Source: DASWOJ01 sp964250755
Lineage (GTDB): Bacteria; Pseudomonadota; Alphaproteobacteria; Acetobacterales; Acetobacteraceae
Reading direction: 5' to 3'
Length of the DNA stretch: 64,000 bases
NCBI GenBank assembly: GCA_964250755.1
Contig: CAXUHB010000006.1
Coordinates: 94,844 to 158,843, forward strand
Under the pieces are notes generated by a model. The model did no database searches. It was not told the origin of the DNA and saw nothing but the letters and a program-made list of their open reading frames with translations. Each line of letters starts with the position of its first letter. The first letter of the stretch is position 1. The position numbers were made by a program, and so were the translations under genes. Shown here in pieces: positions 7,473 to 17,268 of the stretch.

Positions 7473-10400
7473 TTGGACGGCAGCGTTAAAGCGAACACGG
7501 ACTACCTGGCGGCCCCTCAGCCCATCGCGGTCGTCGGCGCCGCCTGCCGCCTGCCGGGCGCCCCGGACCTGCACGCCTTCGCGGAGCTGCTCGCCGCTGC
7601 GCGGGACGCCGTCACCGAAATCCCGGACGGCCGCTGGACCAAGGCGGCGTTCTTCCACCCGGACCGCGGCCAGGCCGGCAAGGCCTACACCTTCGCCGCC
7701 GGCGTGCTGGGCGAGGTCGGCGGCTTCGACGCCGGGTTCTTCGGCATCTCCCCGCGGGAGGCCGCGCAGATGGACCCGCAGCAGCGCCTGCTGCTGGAAC
7801 TGGCGCACGAGGCGTTCGAGGACGCGGGCATGGACGCCGGCAAGCTGGCCGGGTCCGCCGTGGGCGTTTATGTCGGCGGCTCAGCCTGGGACTACACGAC
7901 GCTGCACATGGGCGACCACTCGCTCATGGACGCCTACTCCATGACCGGCGCGACGCTGTGCTCGCTGTCCAACCGCGTCAGCTACGCCTTCGACCTGCGC
8001 GGCCCGTCCTTCACGGTGGACACCGCCTGCTCGTCCTCCCTCGTCGCCCTGCACCAGGCGTGCGAGGCCCTGCGCGGCGGCACCGTGCCGATGGCGCTGG
8101 TGGGCGGCGTGAACCTGCTGCTGGCACCGCAGAACTTCGTCGGCTTCTGCGCGGCCTCCATGCTGTCCCCCCGCGGCCGCTGCCACGCTTTCGACGCGCG
8201 GGCCGACGGCTATGTCCGGGCCGAGGGCGGGGCGATGCTGGTGCTGAAGCCGCTGCGCGCGGCGCTGGCGGATGGAGACGCGATCCACGCCGTCGTGCGC
8301 GGCACCGGCGTCAACTCGGACGGCCGCACCAACGGCTTCTCCCTGCCCAACCCCGCCGCCCAGGCGGCCCTGCTGCGCCAGGTCTATGGCCGCTTCGGCA
8401 TTGACCCGGACGAGCTGGACTACGTGGAAGCCCACGGCACCGGCACCCCTGCCGGCGACCCCATCGAGGCCGCAGCGCTCGGCGAGGTGCTGGGCCGCCG
8501 CCGCTTCCGCCCCCTGCCCATCGGCTCGGTGAAGACCAACATCGGCCACCTGGAGGCCGCGTCGGGCATGGCCGGGCTGCTGAAGGCCGTGCTGGCCTTC
8601 CGCGCCGGCCGCGTGCCGGCGTCCCTGCATTGCGCCACCCCCAACCCGGCCATCCCCTTCGCCGACCTGAACCTGGAGCTGAACCCCGACGGCCTGGACC
8701 TGCAGCCGCCCGGTGCGTTCGGGGGCCGCCCGGCGATGATCGGCGTCAACTCCTTCGGCTTCGGCGGCACCAACGCGCACGCCGTGCTGGAAGCGCCGCC
8801 CTCCGGCCTGCAGGTGGTGGATCCGCCGCTCGTCGGCTCCCCCGCCCTGCCGCAACTGCTGCTTTCCGCCCGGAGCGAGGCGGCGCTGCGCGCCCTGGCC
8901 TCGTGCTGGTCCGACCTGCTGGCCGATGGGGAGGCCGACGCCGCGCTGATCCGCGGGGCGGCCCTGGCGCGCGACCAGTACAAGCTGCGCCTGGCCGCCA
9001 CGGGCGCCACGCCCGCCGAACTCGGCGCAGGCCTGCGCGCCTACCTGGCCGGGCAGGCGACGCACACCGTCGCCACCGACACGGCAGTCGCGGGCCGGGT
9101 CGCCTTCGTGTTCTCCGGCAATGGCAGCCAGTGGGCGGGCATGGCGTCGGACGCCCTGGACCGCAGCCCGGCCTTCCGCGCCGCGCTGGACGCCGCGGAC
9201 GCCGCGCTGCGCGCCCCGTTGGGCTGGTCGGTGGCGGAGCGGCTGCGGACCGCCGACGCCGTGGCCATGCGCGACACGTCCGTCGCGCAGCCCCTGCTGT
9301 TCGCCATTCAGGTGGCGATGGTCATGGCGCTGCGCACGGCGGGCGTGCAGCCCGACGCCTGCATGGGCCACAGCGTCGGCGAAGTCGCGGCAGCCTGGGC
9401 CGCCGGCGCCCTGACCCTGGACCAGGCCAGCCGCGTGATCGCCGTGCGCAGCCGCCTGCAGGCGCAGACGGCCGGAACGGGCCGCATGGCGGTCCTGGGC
9501 CTGGACGCCGAGGCGGCGGCGGCGGCGCTGGACGGCACGGGGATCGAGGTCGCGGCCCGCAACAGCCGCGGCGCCACCACCATCGCCGGGCCGGAGGAGG
9601 AGCTGCTGGCCCTGGGCGCACGCGCCAAGGAGGCCGGCTGGCCCTTCACCATGCTGGACCTGGACTATGCCTTCCACAGCGGCGCGATGGACCCGATCCG
9701 GGACGCCCTGGCCCGGGACCTCGCCGACCTGTCCCCCAACCCGGCGACGCTGCCCTTCGTCTCCACCGTCGCAGGCGGCCCGGCGGACGGCACCACGCTG
9801 GACGCCGACTACTGGTGGCAGAACGTCCGCGCCCCCGTGCGCTTCGCGGAGGCCGCGGCGCACCTGGTCGCCTCGGGCGTCCGCGTGTTCATCGAGGTCG
9901 GGCCGCAGCCCGTCCTGCAAGCCTACCTGCACGATGCCTTGGCCGTCGCAGACGCAACCGGCCGCGTGCTGCCCACCCTGTCCCGCCGCGCCGCCTCCGC
10001 CGATCCCGTGCTGCTGACGGCTGGGCGCGCCCACGCCGCCGGGTGCGACATTCGGCGCGCCCCCGCCTTTTCCGGCCCGCGCCGCATCAATGGGCTGCCG
10101 GCCTACCCGTGGCAGCGGGAAACCCACTGGCTCGGCCACACCACCGAAGCGCTGGAGATCGTCGAGGCGCCGTTCGACCACCCCCTGCTGGGCGCCCGCC
10201 GCGGGGCGGAACCGGTCGAGTGGACCGTCCACCTCGGCACCGCCTTGCAGCCGTGGCTGGCGGATCACGTCGTCGGCGGCGCCACCGTCGCCCCCGCCGC
10301 CGCCTTGGCCGAAATGGCCCTGGCCGCTGCCCGCGCCCGCCACCCGGACGCCCCGGCGCTGGAGGTCACCGACTTGGAGATCAACCGCCCCCTGGTGTTC

Positions 10401-13400
10401 GAGCATGGGATGCTGCGCGAGGTCCGGCTGCGCGTCGGCACCGCCGGCGGCCGCTTCGAGATCACCTCCCGCACCCGCCTGTCCGACGAGCCGTGGACCG
10501 TCCACGCCACCGGCCGCATCGGCGCCGGCGAGTCCGCCGCCCCCGCCCGCGGCGCCCCCCCTGCCGAGCCCATGCGGGACCGGCTGGACGCTCCGGCGCT
10601 GTACGCCTTGGCAACCGGCCTGGGCCTGGCCTACGGCCCCAAGTTCCAGGCCGTACAGCGCGTGGACATGGGGCAGGATACTGCCCTGGTGCGCTTCGCG
10701 CCTGCCGAACACGATGGCGCATTCCTGCTTCCGCCCCCCCTGATGGACGGCGCGCTGCAAGGGCTGCTGGCCCTGGCCGCGGGCAAGCTGGGCCGCGGCG
10801 ATGGCGTGCTGCCCTGGCGCTTCGGCCGCGTGCGCCTGCTCGCCCCGGGCGGCGCCGTCCCCGCCGCGGCCCGCCTGCACGTCACCCGCGTCGGCCCCCG
10901 CTCGGTCCGCGCCGACATCGCCCTGCTGGACGGCGCAGGCGCCGTCGTGGCGGAGCTGCTGGACTGCTGGTTCGTCCGCGTCGCCCTCGGCCGCACCGCC
11001 TCCCCGGAGGACCGGCTGTTCCACACCGCCCCCGTCTTCAGCGCCACCGGCACGGCGCCGGCCCTGACGGCGGACGTGCTGGGCGATGACGCCGGAGACC
11101 CCGGCGAGGCCGGCATCCTGTCCGACGCCTTCGCCGCCCTGGCCGCCGCCGCCGCGCTGCGCCAGGTGCTGCCCGACCCGGCGGCGGCCTTCACCGCCGG
11201 GCAGCTCGTGCAGGATGGCGCCGTCGCCCCCGCAATGCGTGAACGCCTGGACGCCATGCTGAACTGGCTGGCCGCCGACGGCCTGGCCGAGGTTCAGGAC
11301 GGCGCATGGACCCTGCTGGACGACGAGATCGCCGCCGACGACGTGCTGCGGACCCTCGTGTTCGACCAGCCCCGCGCCGTCGCCGACGCCGCCCTGCTCG
11401 CCGCCGCGGCGGAGCGCCTGGCAGACGAGCTGCGCGGCGCCCCCGCCCCTGCAGCCCCCCCGGCCCTGTTGGACGCGATGCTGCTGGGATCGCCTGCCGG
11501 AGAGGCCGCAGCCGACGCGCTGCTGGATGCCGTGATGCGCGTGGCGGCGGCCTGGCCCGCCGGCCAGCCCCTGCGCGTGCTGGAACTCGGCGCACGCCGC
11601 GGCGCCTTCACCCGCCGCATGCTGCGCCGCCTGGCCGGTGCGCCCGTGCAGGTCCGGCTGGACGCCGCGACCGGGCCGGACGACGTGGCCGCCCTGGCCG
11701 AAGCCCTGGCCGGCACGCCCGGCGCGGCAGCCCGGACCTGGGACGCCGCGGCGGCCCACGCCCCCTACGACCTGGTGGTGGGCCTGCACGCCCTGGCCCT
11801 GGGCTTCCTGGACGCCGACGCCCTGCATCATCTGGCTCCCTTGGCCCCTGCAGGCCTGGCGATGCTGGCGGAACCCGCGCCGGGCCGGATCTGGAGCCTG
11901 GTCCAGCCGGCTGCGCCGCTGCGCGACGGACGCGGCTGGATGCGCGCCCTGGCCGCCGCCGGCCTGTCCGGCGCGGCATCCCGCCCCGTGGCGGCAAGCT
12001 GGCCCGCAACGCTGATGCTGGCCCGCGTGCCCGGCCCTGCCGCCCCTGCCGCGCCCACCCTGGACGGCGCGGCGGCGGCGCTGCTGGCCGCTGCCTCCCC
12101 CCTCGCGGACGCGGTGGCGGCGGGGCTGGAAGCCGTCGGGATGCGCGTCGCCCGCCACGCGCCGGACGCCGCGCCGCTGCTCGCCTGGACCCGCAAGCCC
12201 GGCACGGTGCCGCCGCACGTCGTCCTGCTGGCCAGCGGCGACCCCGCCGCCATGCTGGACCTGATGGCAGGCACCGCCCAGGCGATGCCCGCCGGCGTGC
12301 TGACGGTGCTGGTGCCGGACGATGGCGCCCTGGCCGGCGCCCTGGCCGGCGCCCGCCGCGTGATGGCGAACGAGATGCCGGACCTCCGCTGCCGCCTGGT
12401 CCGCCTGGCCGCCGACCTGCCCGACCCTGCCGCGGTGGCAGTGGCCGAGGTGCTGCGCCCCGATGCGGAGGACGAAGCCGCCTGGTCCGCTACGGGCCGC
12501 CAGGTTCCCCGCCTACGCCGCGGCACGCCGCCCGCGCCCGCCGCCCCCCGCGCGCTGCGCCTGGCCGTCGGCCGCCCCGGCCTGCTCGACAGCCTGCGCT
12601 GGACCCCCGCCGAACCGGCCCAGCCCGGCCCAGGCCAGGTTTCCATCCAGGTCCGCGCCGCCGGGCTGAACTTCCGTGACGTGATGTGGGCCATGGGCCT
12701 GCTCCCGGACGAGGCGCTGCTGGACGGCTTCGCCGGCCCCACCATCGGCCTGGAGTGCGCCGGGGACGTGCTGGCTGTGGGGGAGGGCGTCGCCAACGTC
12801 CGCCCCGGCGACCGCGTGATGGCCTTCGCCCCCGCCAGCATGGGCACCCACACCGTCACGTCGGCCCACGCCCTGATGCCGATGCCGGACGGCATGGACT
12901 ACGCCGCCGGCGCCACCGTGCCCGTCGCCTTCCTGACCGTCGCCTACGCCCTGGGCCACCTGGCCCGGCTGGGCCAGGGCGAGCGTGTGCTGATCCACGG
13001 CGGCGCCGGCGGCGTCGGCCTGGCCGCCATCCAGTATGCCCGGGCGCGCGGCGCGGTCGTCTATGCCACCGCTGGGTCGGATGCCAAGCGTGCGCTGCTG
13101 CGCGGCTTGGGCGTGGATGCGGTGCTGGACAGCCGCAGCCTGCTGTTCGCCGACGAGGTCATGCGCCTGACCGGCGGGGAGGGCGTGGACGTCGTGCTCA
13201 ACTCCCTGAGCGGCGAGGCGATGGAGCGCAGCCTCGGCCTGCTCCGCCCCTTCGGCCGCTTCCTGGAACTCGGCAAGCGCGACTTCTACGAGAACTCCGC
13301 CATCGGCCTCCGCCCGTTCCGCCACAACGTGTCCTACTTCGGCATAGATGCGGACCAGTTGCCCCTGCGCCGCCCGGCCCTGGCGGCGGAGCTGTTCGCG

Positions 13401-14771
13401 GAGATCGGCGCGGGCCTGCGCGACGGCACCCTGCGGCCCCTGCCGCACCGGGTCTATGACTACGCCGACGCCGTGGACGCCTTCCGGCTGATGCAATCCG
13501 CCGGGCACATCGGCAAGGTCGTGCTGGCGCCCGGCGCGGCGCTGCCCGCTGCGGCACAGGACACTCCAGCATTCCAGGCACGCCCGGACCGCACCTACCT
13601 GGTCACGGGCGGCATGGGCGGCTTCGGGCTGGAAACCGCGCGCTGGCTGGCGGCCCAGGGCGCGCAGCACCTGGCCCTGGTCAGCCGGCGCGGCCCGAAC
13701 GACCCGGACGCCACCGCCGTGCTGGCCTCCCTGCCTGGCGCAACCGCCTTCGCCTGCGACGTGGCGGACGAGGCCGCGCTGTCCGCCGTGCTGGACACGG
13801 TGCGCGCCGGGATGCCCCCCCTGGGCGGCGTCGTCCACGCCGCCGTCGCGATGGACGACGCCTTGCTCCCGGACCTGACGCGGGAGCGCTACGCCCGCGC
13901 CCTGCGCCCCAAGCTGGGCGGCGCCGACCTGCTGGACCGCCTGACCCGGCAGGACCCGGTGGAGCTGTTCGTGCTTTACTCCTCCGTCACGACGCCGATG
14001 GGCAACCCCGGCCAGGCCAACTACGTCGCCGCCAACACGGCGATGGAGGCCGTGGCGCACCGCCGCGCCGCTGCCGGCCTGCCGGCCCTGGCGGTGCAGT
14101 GGGGGCCGGTGGGCGACGCCGGATACCTCGCACGCCAGGCCGGGGTGGGCGCGATGCTGGCCAAGCGCCTGGGCAGCGCCAACCTGAGGGCTGCCGAGGC
14201 CCTGGCCGCCCTGCCGCTGCTGCTGCACTCCGGCCTGCCCGTCGTGGGCTACGCCGACATACGCTGGGGCGCCCTGGGCGCCAGCCTGCCCGGCCTGCGC
14301 GCGCCCATGTTCGAGGAAGTGCAGGACGGCGCCGGCGCCCCCGCCGCCGAGGTGGACCTGCGCGAGCTGCTGGCCTCCTTCCCGCCGGAAGAGGCCCGCG
14401 CCAAGGTCGTCGCCCTGCTGACGGAGGAGGTCGCCCGCATCACCAAGCTCGCTGCCAGCCGGATCGAGCCGGCGCGGCCCCTGGTGGAGCTGGGCATGGA
14501 CAGCCTGATGGCCGTCGAGTTGCGCCTGGCGGTCGAGCAGCGCTTCGGCCTGTCCCTGCCGGTCCTGGCCCTGTCCGAGGGCGCAACCCTGCACGCCCTG
14601 TCCGGCCGCGTCATCAAGATGCTGGGCGGCGGCGCGGAGCCGGCCGCCGCGGACGAGGCCGCGGCGCTGGCGGAGCGGATCGCGCGCTTCGAGGATCAGT
14701 CCGTGGACCTGCCAGTGCTGGAAGATGCGGAGGGCGCCTCTGCCCCCTCTCCCTCCGGGGTCAAACCGTGA
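7473..14771 (+). CDS. Highly reducing type I PKS / fatty-acid synthase of the capsule locus (RkpA/WcbR-like)
   Basis: About 2432 residues. Order: KS (PIAVVGAACRLPG; DTACSSS with Cys at ~186; EAHGTGTPAGDP; KTNIGHLEAASG), AT (GHSVGE, Ser ~634), DH (HVVGGATVAP, His ~932, H-x3-G-x4-P), a degenerate methyltransferase-like stretch (VLELGARRGAFT, ~1365), ER (GGAGGVG ~1843), KR (TGGMGGFG ~2045 and GNPGQANYVAAN), ACP (LGMDSLMA, Ser ~2344). There is no thioesterase. One complete module with full reduction makes a saturated acyl chain iteratively, as in RkpA or WcbR, here probably for the capsule lipid; release is probably by the downstream PLP enzyme. TTG 7473 is chosen because AGAGG lies 7 nt upstream and homology begins soon after; the open frame extends to 7329. 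The last ten residues and the stop codon are encoded by a dispersed palindromic element. Confidence 0.93.
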   Translation: MDGSVKANTDYLAAPQPIAVVGAACRLPGAPDLHAFAELLAAARDAVTEIPDGRWTKAAFFHPDRGQAGKAYTFAAGVLGEVGGFDAGFFGISPREAAQMDPQQRLLLELAHEAFEDAGMDAGKLAGSAVGVYVGGSAWDYTTLHMGDHSLMDAYSMTGATLCSLSNRVSYAFDLRGPSFTVDTACSSSLVALHQACEALRGGTVPMALVGGVNLLLAPQNFVGFCAASMLSPRGRCHAFDARADGYVRAEGGAMLVLKPLRAALADGDAIHAVVRGTGVNSDGRTNGFSLPNPAAQAALLRQVYGRFGIDPDELDYVEAHGTGTPAGDPIEAAALGEVLGRRRFRPLPIGSVKTNIGHLEAASGMAGLLKAVLAFRAGRVPASLHCATPNPAIPFADLNLELNPDGLDLQPPGAFGGRPAMIGVNSFGFGGTNAHAVLEAPPSGLQVVDPPLVGSPALPQLLLSARSEAALRALASCWSDLLADGEADAALIRGAALARDQYKLRLAATGATPAELGAGLRAYLAGQATHTVATDTAVAGRVAFVFSGNGSQWAGMASDALDRSPAFRAALDAADAALRAPLGWSVAERLRTADAVAMRDTSVAQPLLFAIQVAMVMALRTAGVQPDACMGHSVGEVAAAWAAGALTLDQASRVIAVRSRLQAQTAGTGRMAVLGLDAEAAAAALDGTGIEVAARNSRGATTIAGPEEELLALGARAKEAGWPFTMLDLDYAFHSGAMDPIRDALARDLADLSPNPATLPFVSTVAGGPADGTTLDADYWWQNVRAPVRFAEAAAHLVASGVRVFIEVGPQPVLQAYLHDALAVADATGRVLPTLSRRAASADPVLLTAGRAHAAGCDIRRAPAFSGPRRINGLPAYPWQRETHWLGHTTEALEIVEAPFDHPLLGARRGAEPVEWTVHLGTALQPWLADHVVGGATVAPAAALAEMALAAARARHPDAPALEVTDLEINRPLVFEHGMLREVRLRVGTAGGRFEITSRTRLSDEPWTVHATGRIGAGESAAPARGAPPAEPMRDRLDAPALYALATGLGLAYGPKFQAVQRVDMGQDTALVRFAPAEHDGAFLLPPPLMDGALQGLLALAAGKLGRGDGVLPWRFGRVRLLAPGGAVPAAARLHVTRVGPRSVRADIALLDGAGAVVAELLDCWFVRVALGRTASPEDRLFHTAPVFSATGTAPALTADVLGDDAGDPGEAGILSDAFAALAAAAALRQVLPDPAAAFTAGQLVQDGAVAPAMRERLDAMLNWLAADGLAEVQDGAWTLLDDEIAADDVLRTLVFDQPRAVADAALLAAAAERLADELRGAPAPAAPPALLDAMLLGSPAGEAAADALLDAVMRVAAAWPAGQPLRVLELGARRGAFTRRMLRRLAGAPVQVRLDAATGPDDVAALAEALAGTPGAAARTWDAAAAHAPYDLVVGLHALALGFLDADALHHLAPLAPAGLAMLAEPAPGRIWSLVQPAAPLRDGRGWMRALAAAGLSGAASRPVAASWPATLMLARVPGPAAPAAPTLDGAAAALLAAASPLADAVAAGLEAVGMRVARHAPDAAPLLAWTRKPGTVPPHVVLLASGDPAAMLDLMAGTAQAMPAGVLTVLVPDDGALAGALAGARRVMANEMPDLRCRLVRLAADLPDPAAVAVAEVLRPDAEDEAAWSATGRQVPRLRRGTPPAPAAPRALRLAVGRPGLLDSLRWTPAEPAQPGPGQVSIQVRAAGLNFRDVMWAMGLLPDEALLDGFAGPTIGLECAGDVLAVGEGVANVRPGDRVMAFAPASMGTHTVTSAHALMPMPDGMDYAAGATVPVAFLTVAYALGHLARLGQGERVLIHGGAGGVGLAAIQYARARGAVVYATAGSDAKRALLRGLGVDAVLDSRSLLFADEVMRLTGGEGVDVVLNSLSGEAMERSLGLLRPFGRFLELGKRDFYENSAIGLRPFRHNVSYFGIDADQLPLRRPALAAELFAEIGAGLRDGTLRPLPHRVYDYADAVDAFRLMQSAGHIGKVVLAPGAALPAAAQDTPAFQARPDRTYLVTGGMGGFGLETARWLAAQGAQHLALVSRRGPNDPDATAVLASLPGATAFACDVADEAALSAVLDTVRAGMPPLGGVVHAAVAMDDALLPDLTRERYARALRPKLGGADLLDRLTRQDPVELFVLYSSVTTPMGNPGQANYVAANTAMEAVAHRRAAAGLPALAVQWGPVGDAGYLARQAGVGAMLAKRLGSANLRAAEALAALPLLLHSGLPVVGYADIRWGALGASLPGLRAPMFEEVQDGAGAPAAEVDLRELLASFPPEEARAKVVALLTEEVARITKLAASRIEPARPLVELGMDSLMAVELRLAVEQRFGLSLPVLALSEGATLHALSGRVIKMLGGGAEPAAADEAAALAERIARFEDQSVDLPVLEDAEGASAPSPSGVKP

Positions 14772-14912
14772 AACGATTTGACGGTGGGGTGACGGAAACC
14801 GCCAGCGCGATCCCAACCCGCCAAGGTGCCGCCATCGGTGCGGCACCGGCCAATTCTGGTGCATGCGGCCTTTTCCCCCACCCCGGCCCTCTCCCGGAGG
14901 GAGAGGGAGCAG
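14743..14912. repeat. Paired palindromic dispersed element, copy 2 (variant arm)
   Basis: The left arm begins inside the PKS gene (CCCTCTCCCTCCGGGG) and carries an extra hairpin, AAACCGT-GAA-ACGATTT, not seen in most copies; the right arm (14878-14912) is the standard form. About 90 bp of unique sequence separate the arms. The element supplies the PKS stop codon and ends 17 bp before the start of the AONS-like gene. Confidence 0.85.
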
Positions 14913-14928
14913 CCATCTAAGGGGCAGC

Positions 14929-16275
14929 ATGAATCCTTTCGGACTTTCCGCCGACGCCAAGGCGCGGCTCGTCACCCGCTTCGCCACCCGCCGCGCCGCT
15001 CCGGCGCTGCGGGACGTGGCCGCCCCTGCCGCCCCGCCCCTGGGCGACCAGGAGGCGATGGCCGACATGCGGATGGTGCAGAAGGCCGGGGCGGCGCTCG
15101 GGATCGAGAACCCCTATTTCCGCCCCCACGCCGGCATCGCCGGGGCCACGACCACCATTGGCAACGCCGAGTACGACAACTTCGTCTCCTACAACTACCT
15201 CGGCCTGAACGGCGACCCGCGCATCAGCGACGCCGCCAAGGCCGCCATTGACCGCTACGGCACCAGCGTCTCCGCCAGCCGCGTCGTCTCCGGCGAACGC
15301 CCCGTCCACCGCGAGCTGGAGGAGGCGCTGGCCGCCGCCTACGGCACCGAGGACGCGCTGGTCCTGGTCAGCGGCCACGCCACCAACGTGACCGTCATCG
15401 GCCACCTCGTCACCCGCGACGATGCCGTGTTCCATGACGGCCTCAGCCACAACAGCATCGTGCAGGGCGCCCTCCTGTCCGGCGCCCGCCGCGTCAGCTT
15501 CGCCCACAACGACCTGGGCGAACTCGACCGCCTCCTGTCCGAAATCCGCCCCGGCGTGAAGCGCGCGCTCGTGGTGGTGGAAGGCCACTACAGCATGGAC
15601 GGCGACGTGCCCGACCTGCCCGCCCTGGTCGCCATCGTCCGCCGCCACCGCGCCAGCCTGATGGTGGACGAGGCGCACAGCCTGGGCGTGCTGGGCGCCA
15701 ACGGCCTGGGCATCGCCGAGCGCACCGGCGTGGACCCTGCCGACGTGGACGTCTGGATGGGCACGCTCAGCAAGACCCTGTCCTCCTGCGGCGGCTACAT
15801 CTGCGCCTCCCGCGCCATGATCGAGCACCTGAAGTACTCGGCGCCGGGCTTCGTGTATTCCGTGGGGATGCCGCCGCCGGTCGCCGCCGCCGCCCTGGCT
15901 GCGCTGCAGGCGATGCGGGCGGAGCCGGGCCGCGTCGCCCAACTGCAGGGCAACGCCGCCTACTTCATGGCGCAGGCCAAGGCCGCCGGCCTGGACACCG
16001 GCCCGTCGGTGGGCGCCGCCATCGTTCCCGTGATGACCGGCAGCAGCATACGCGCCGCCCGCGCCGCCGATTGGCTGTTCAAGCGCAACGTCAACGTGCA
16101 GCCGATCATCTATCCGGCCGTGCCCGAGCGCGCGGCCCGCCTGCGCTTCTTCATCAGCAGCCTGCACACCCGGCCCCAGCTCGCCCGCGTGGCGCTGCTG
16201 ACGGCGGAGGCGCTGGCGGCGGCGGGAAGCGAGAAGGTCAGCCTGGTGGACCTGGCGCGGAAGCTGGCGGGGTAG
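14929..16275 (+). CDS. AONS/serine-palmitoyltransferase-like PLP-dependent acyltransferase (RkpG/WcbT-like)
   Basis: 448 residues of the alpha-oxoamine synthase family. Visible are FVSYNYLGLNGDPRI, GTSVSASRVVSGERPVHREL, the aspartate of MVDEAHSLGVLG that contacts the PLP ring nitrogen, and the PLP lysine in GTLSKTLSSCGGY (Lys ~282). These enzymes condense an acyl thioester with an amino acid, losing CO2, to give an amino-ketone. Placed 157 bp behind a PKS/FAS without a thioesterase, it probably takes the chain directly from that ACP, as proposed for RkpG. The N-terminal ~60 residues are an extension relative to BioF. ATG 14929 has AAGGGG upstream; an earlier in-frame ATG (14863) would translate the palindromic repeat. 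The acceptor amino acid cannot be told from sequence. Confidence 0.88.
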   Translation: MNPFGLSADAKARLVTRFATRRAAPALRDVAAPAAPPLGDQEAMADMRMVQKAGAALGIENPYFRPHAGIAGATTTIGNAEYDNFVSYNYLGLNGDPRISDAAKAAIDRYGTSVSASRVVSGERPVHRELEEALAAAYGTEDALVLVSGHATNVTVIGHLVTRDDAVFHDGLSHNSIVQGALLSGARRVSFAHNDLGELDRLLSEIRPGVKRALVVVEGHYSMDGDVPDLPALVAIVRRHRASLMVDEAHSLGVLGANGLGIAERTGVDPADVDVWMGTLSKTLSSCGGYICASRAMIEHLKYSAPGFVYSVGMPPPVAAAALAALQAMRAEPGRVAQLQGNAAYFMAQAKAAGLDTGPSVGAAIVPVMTGSSIRAARAADWLFKRNVNVQPIIYPAVPERAARLRFFISSLHTRPQLARVALLTAEALAAAGSEKVSLVDLARKLAG

Positions 16276-16300
16276 GTCGTCCAGCCCCACAAGTCCAGCC

Positions 16301-17266
16301 TTACAAGTACTGCGCCAGCGTCAGCCCCTTCACCCCTGCCACAAGCTGATACGACGCCTGCAGCTGCGTCTGCAGCGCAGACACCCGCGTCAACGTTGCC
16401 GCCAGGTCCACGTCCTCCACCCCTGACACTTGCGCCGCCAACGCCGCCTGCACCGCCCCGAGATGCGCCTTGCGCGCCGCCAGCCCTGCCTGAACGTCGC
16501 CCAGCGCCCCGGCCTCCTCCGCCGCCGCGCTGATGGCCGACCCCAGCCCGTCCCGCACTCCCGCCGCCAGCGCCGGCAGGCCCGGGCCGTCCGTGGCGGT
16601 GGCAAGCGTCGCCAGCGACCGCATGATGTCCCGCATGTAGGACCCGGTGGTGGGCGGCGCAGACACCGCCAGCGTGTTCGCGTTGGCCAGCACGCCCACC
16701 GGCACGCGCTGCCCGTCCCCGACCTCCACCGTCGGCACCGCCGTCCCCAGCGTGGCCGAGAATGGCGCGGGCGGGGTGCCGCTCAGCAGCGCGGGGATCA
16801 GCTGGGCTGCCGACGTGTCCGGGACCGGCGCGTTCGCCGTGTCCTGCCCGGCGAACACGTAGGTCTCCCCCACCTTGCTGTTCAGCAACCCCGCCACCTG
16901 CTCCAGCGCGCCCCTGGCCTGCGCTGCGGCGGCGGCGGCGGCGCCGGGGGTCAGGCCGTTCAGGCCGGGCAGCTTGGCGAAGACGTCGGATGCGACCTTG
17001 CCGATGGCCGCCAGCGCCGACTGCGCGACGCCCAGCCGGGCCGCGGCGCCGTCTATGTTGCCGATCCATGCCTCCTGCCGCGCCGCCTGCGGGCGCAGGT
17101 CCAGCGATACCCGCGCGCCCATGCCCAGGCCGGCATAGCTCTCCGCCACCTTGCCCGTCGCCGCCTGCTGCGTGGCCGTGGACAACTGCCCGCGCAGCAC
17201 CGCGCCGTCCTGCGACAGCGCCTGCAGCAGCCCGTATCCAACGCTGGAGCCGATGGCGTCCGGCAT
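16301..17266 (-). CDS. flgL: Flagellar hook-associated protein FlgL (HAP3)
   Basis: 321 residues with flagellin-type ends: an N-terminal helical region (GYGLLQALSQDGAVLRGQLS, ATGKVAESYAGLG) and a C-terminal one (VSALQTQLQASYQLVAGVKG), with the family phrase GETYVFAGQDTANAPV between them. FlgL forms the hook-filament junction ring next to the filament. ATG 17266 has a GAGGTAGGA ribosome-binding site and lies 2 nt beyond the flgK stop, so the two are co-translated. It is the last gene of the minus-strand flgE-flgK-flgL operon and converges with the AONS-like gene, with only 25 bp between their stops. No signal peptide, as expected for a substrate of flagellar type III export. Confidence 0.93.
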   Translation of the reverse strand: MPDAIGSSVGYGLLQALSQDGAVLRGQLSTATQQAATGKVAESYAGLGMGARVSLDLRPQAARQEAWIGNIDGAAARLGVAQSALAAIGKVASDVFAKLPGLNGLTPGAAAAAAAQARGALEQVAGLLNSKVGETYVFAGQDTANAPVPDTSAAQLIPALLSGTPPAPFSATLGTAVPTVEVGDGQRVPVGVLANANTLAVSAPPTTGSYMRDIMRSLATLATATDGPGLPALAAGVRDGLGSAISAAAEEAGALGDVQAGLAARKAHLGAVQAALAAQVSGVEDVDLAATLTRVSALQTQLQASYQLVAGVKGLTLAQYL

Positions 17267-17268
17267 TC

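Noticed and set aside
7881..12218. A 1445-codon minus-strand open frame opposite the PKS
   Set aside because: Gly/Gln/Arg-rich antisense translation of conserved KS, AT and DH domains; no family features.
14863..14928. N-terminal extension of the AONS-like protein from an upstream ATG
   Set aside because: The 22 extra residues (PPPRPSPGGRGSS type) are translation of the palindromic repeat; the ATG at 14929 has its own ribosome-binding site.
12513..15068. An 851-codon minus-strand open frame
   Set aside because: Antisense to the ER, KR and ACP domains and to a palindromic element; no protein-like signals.
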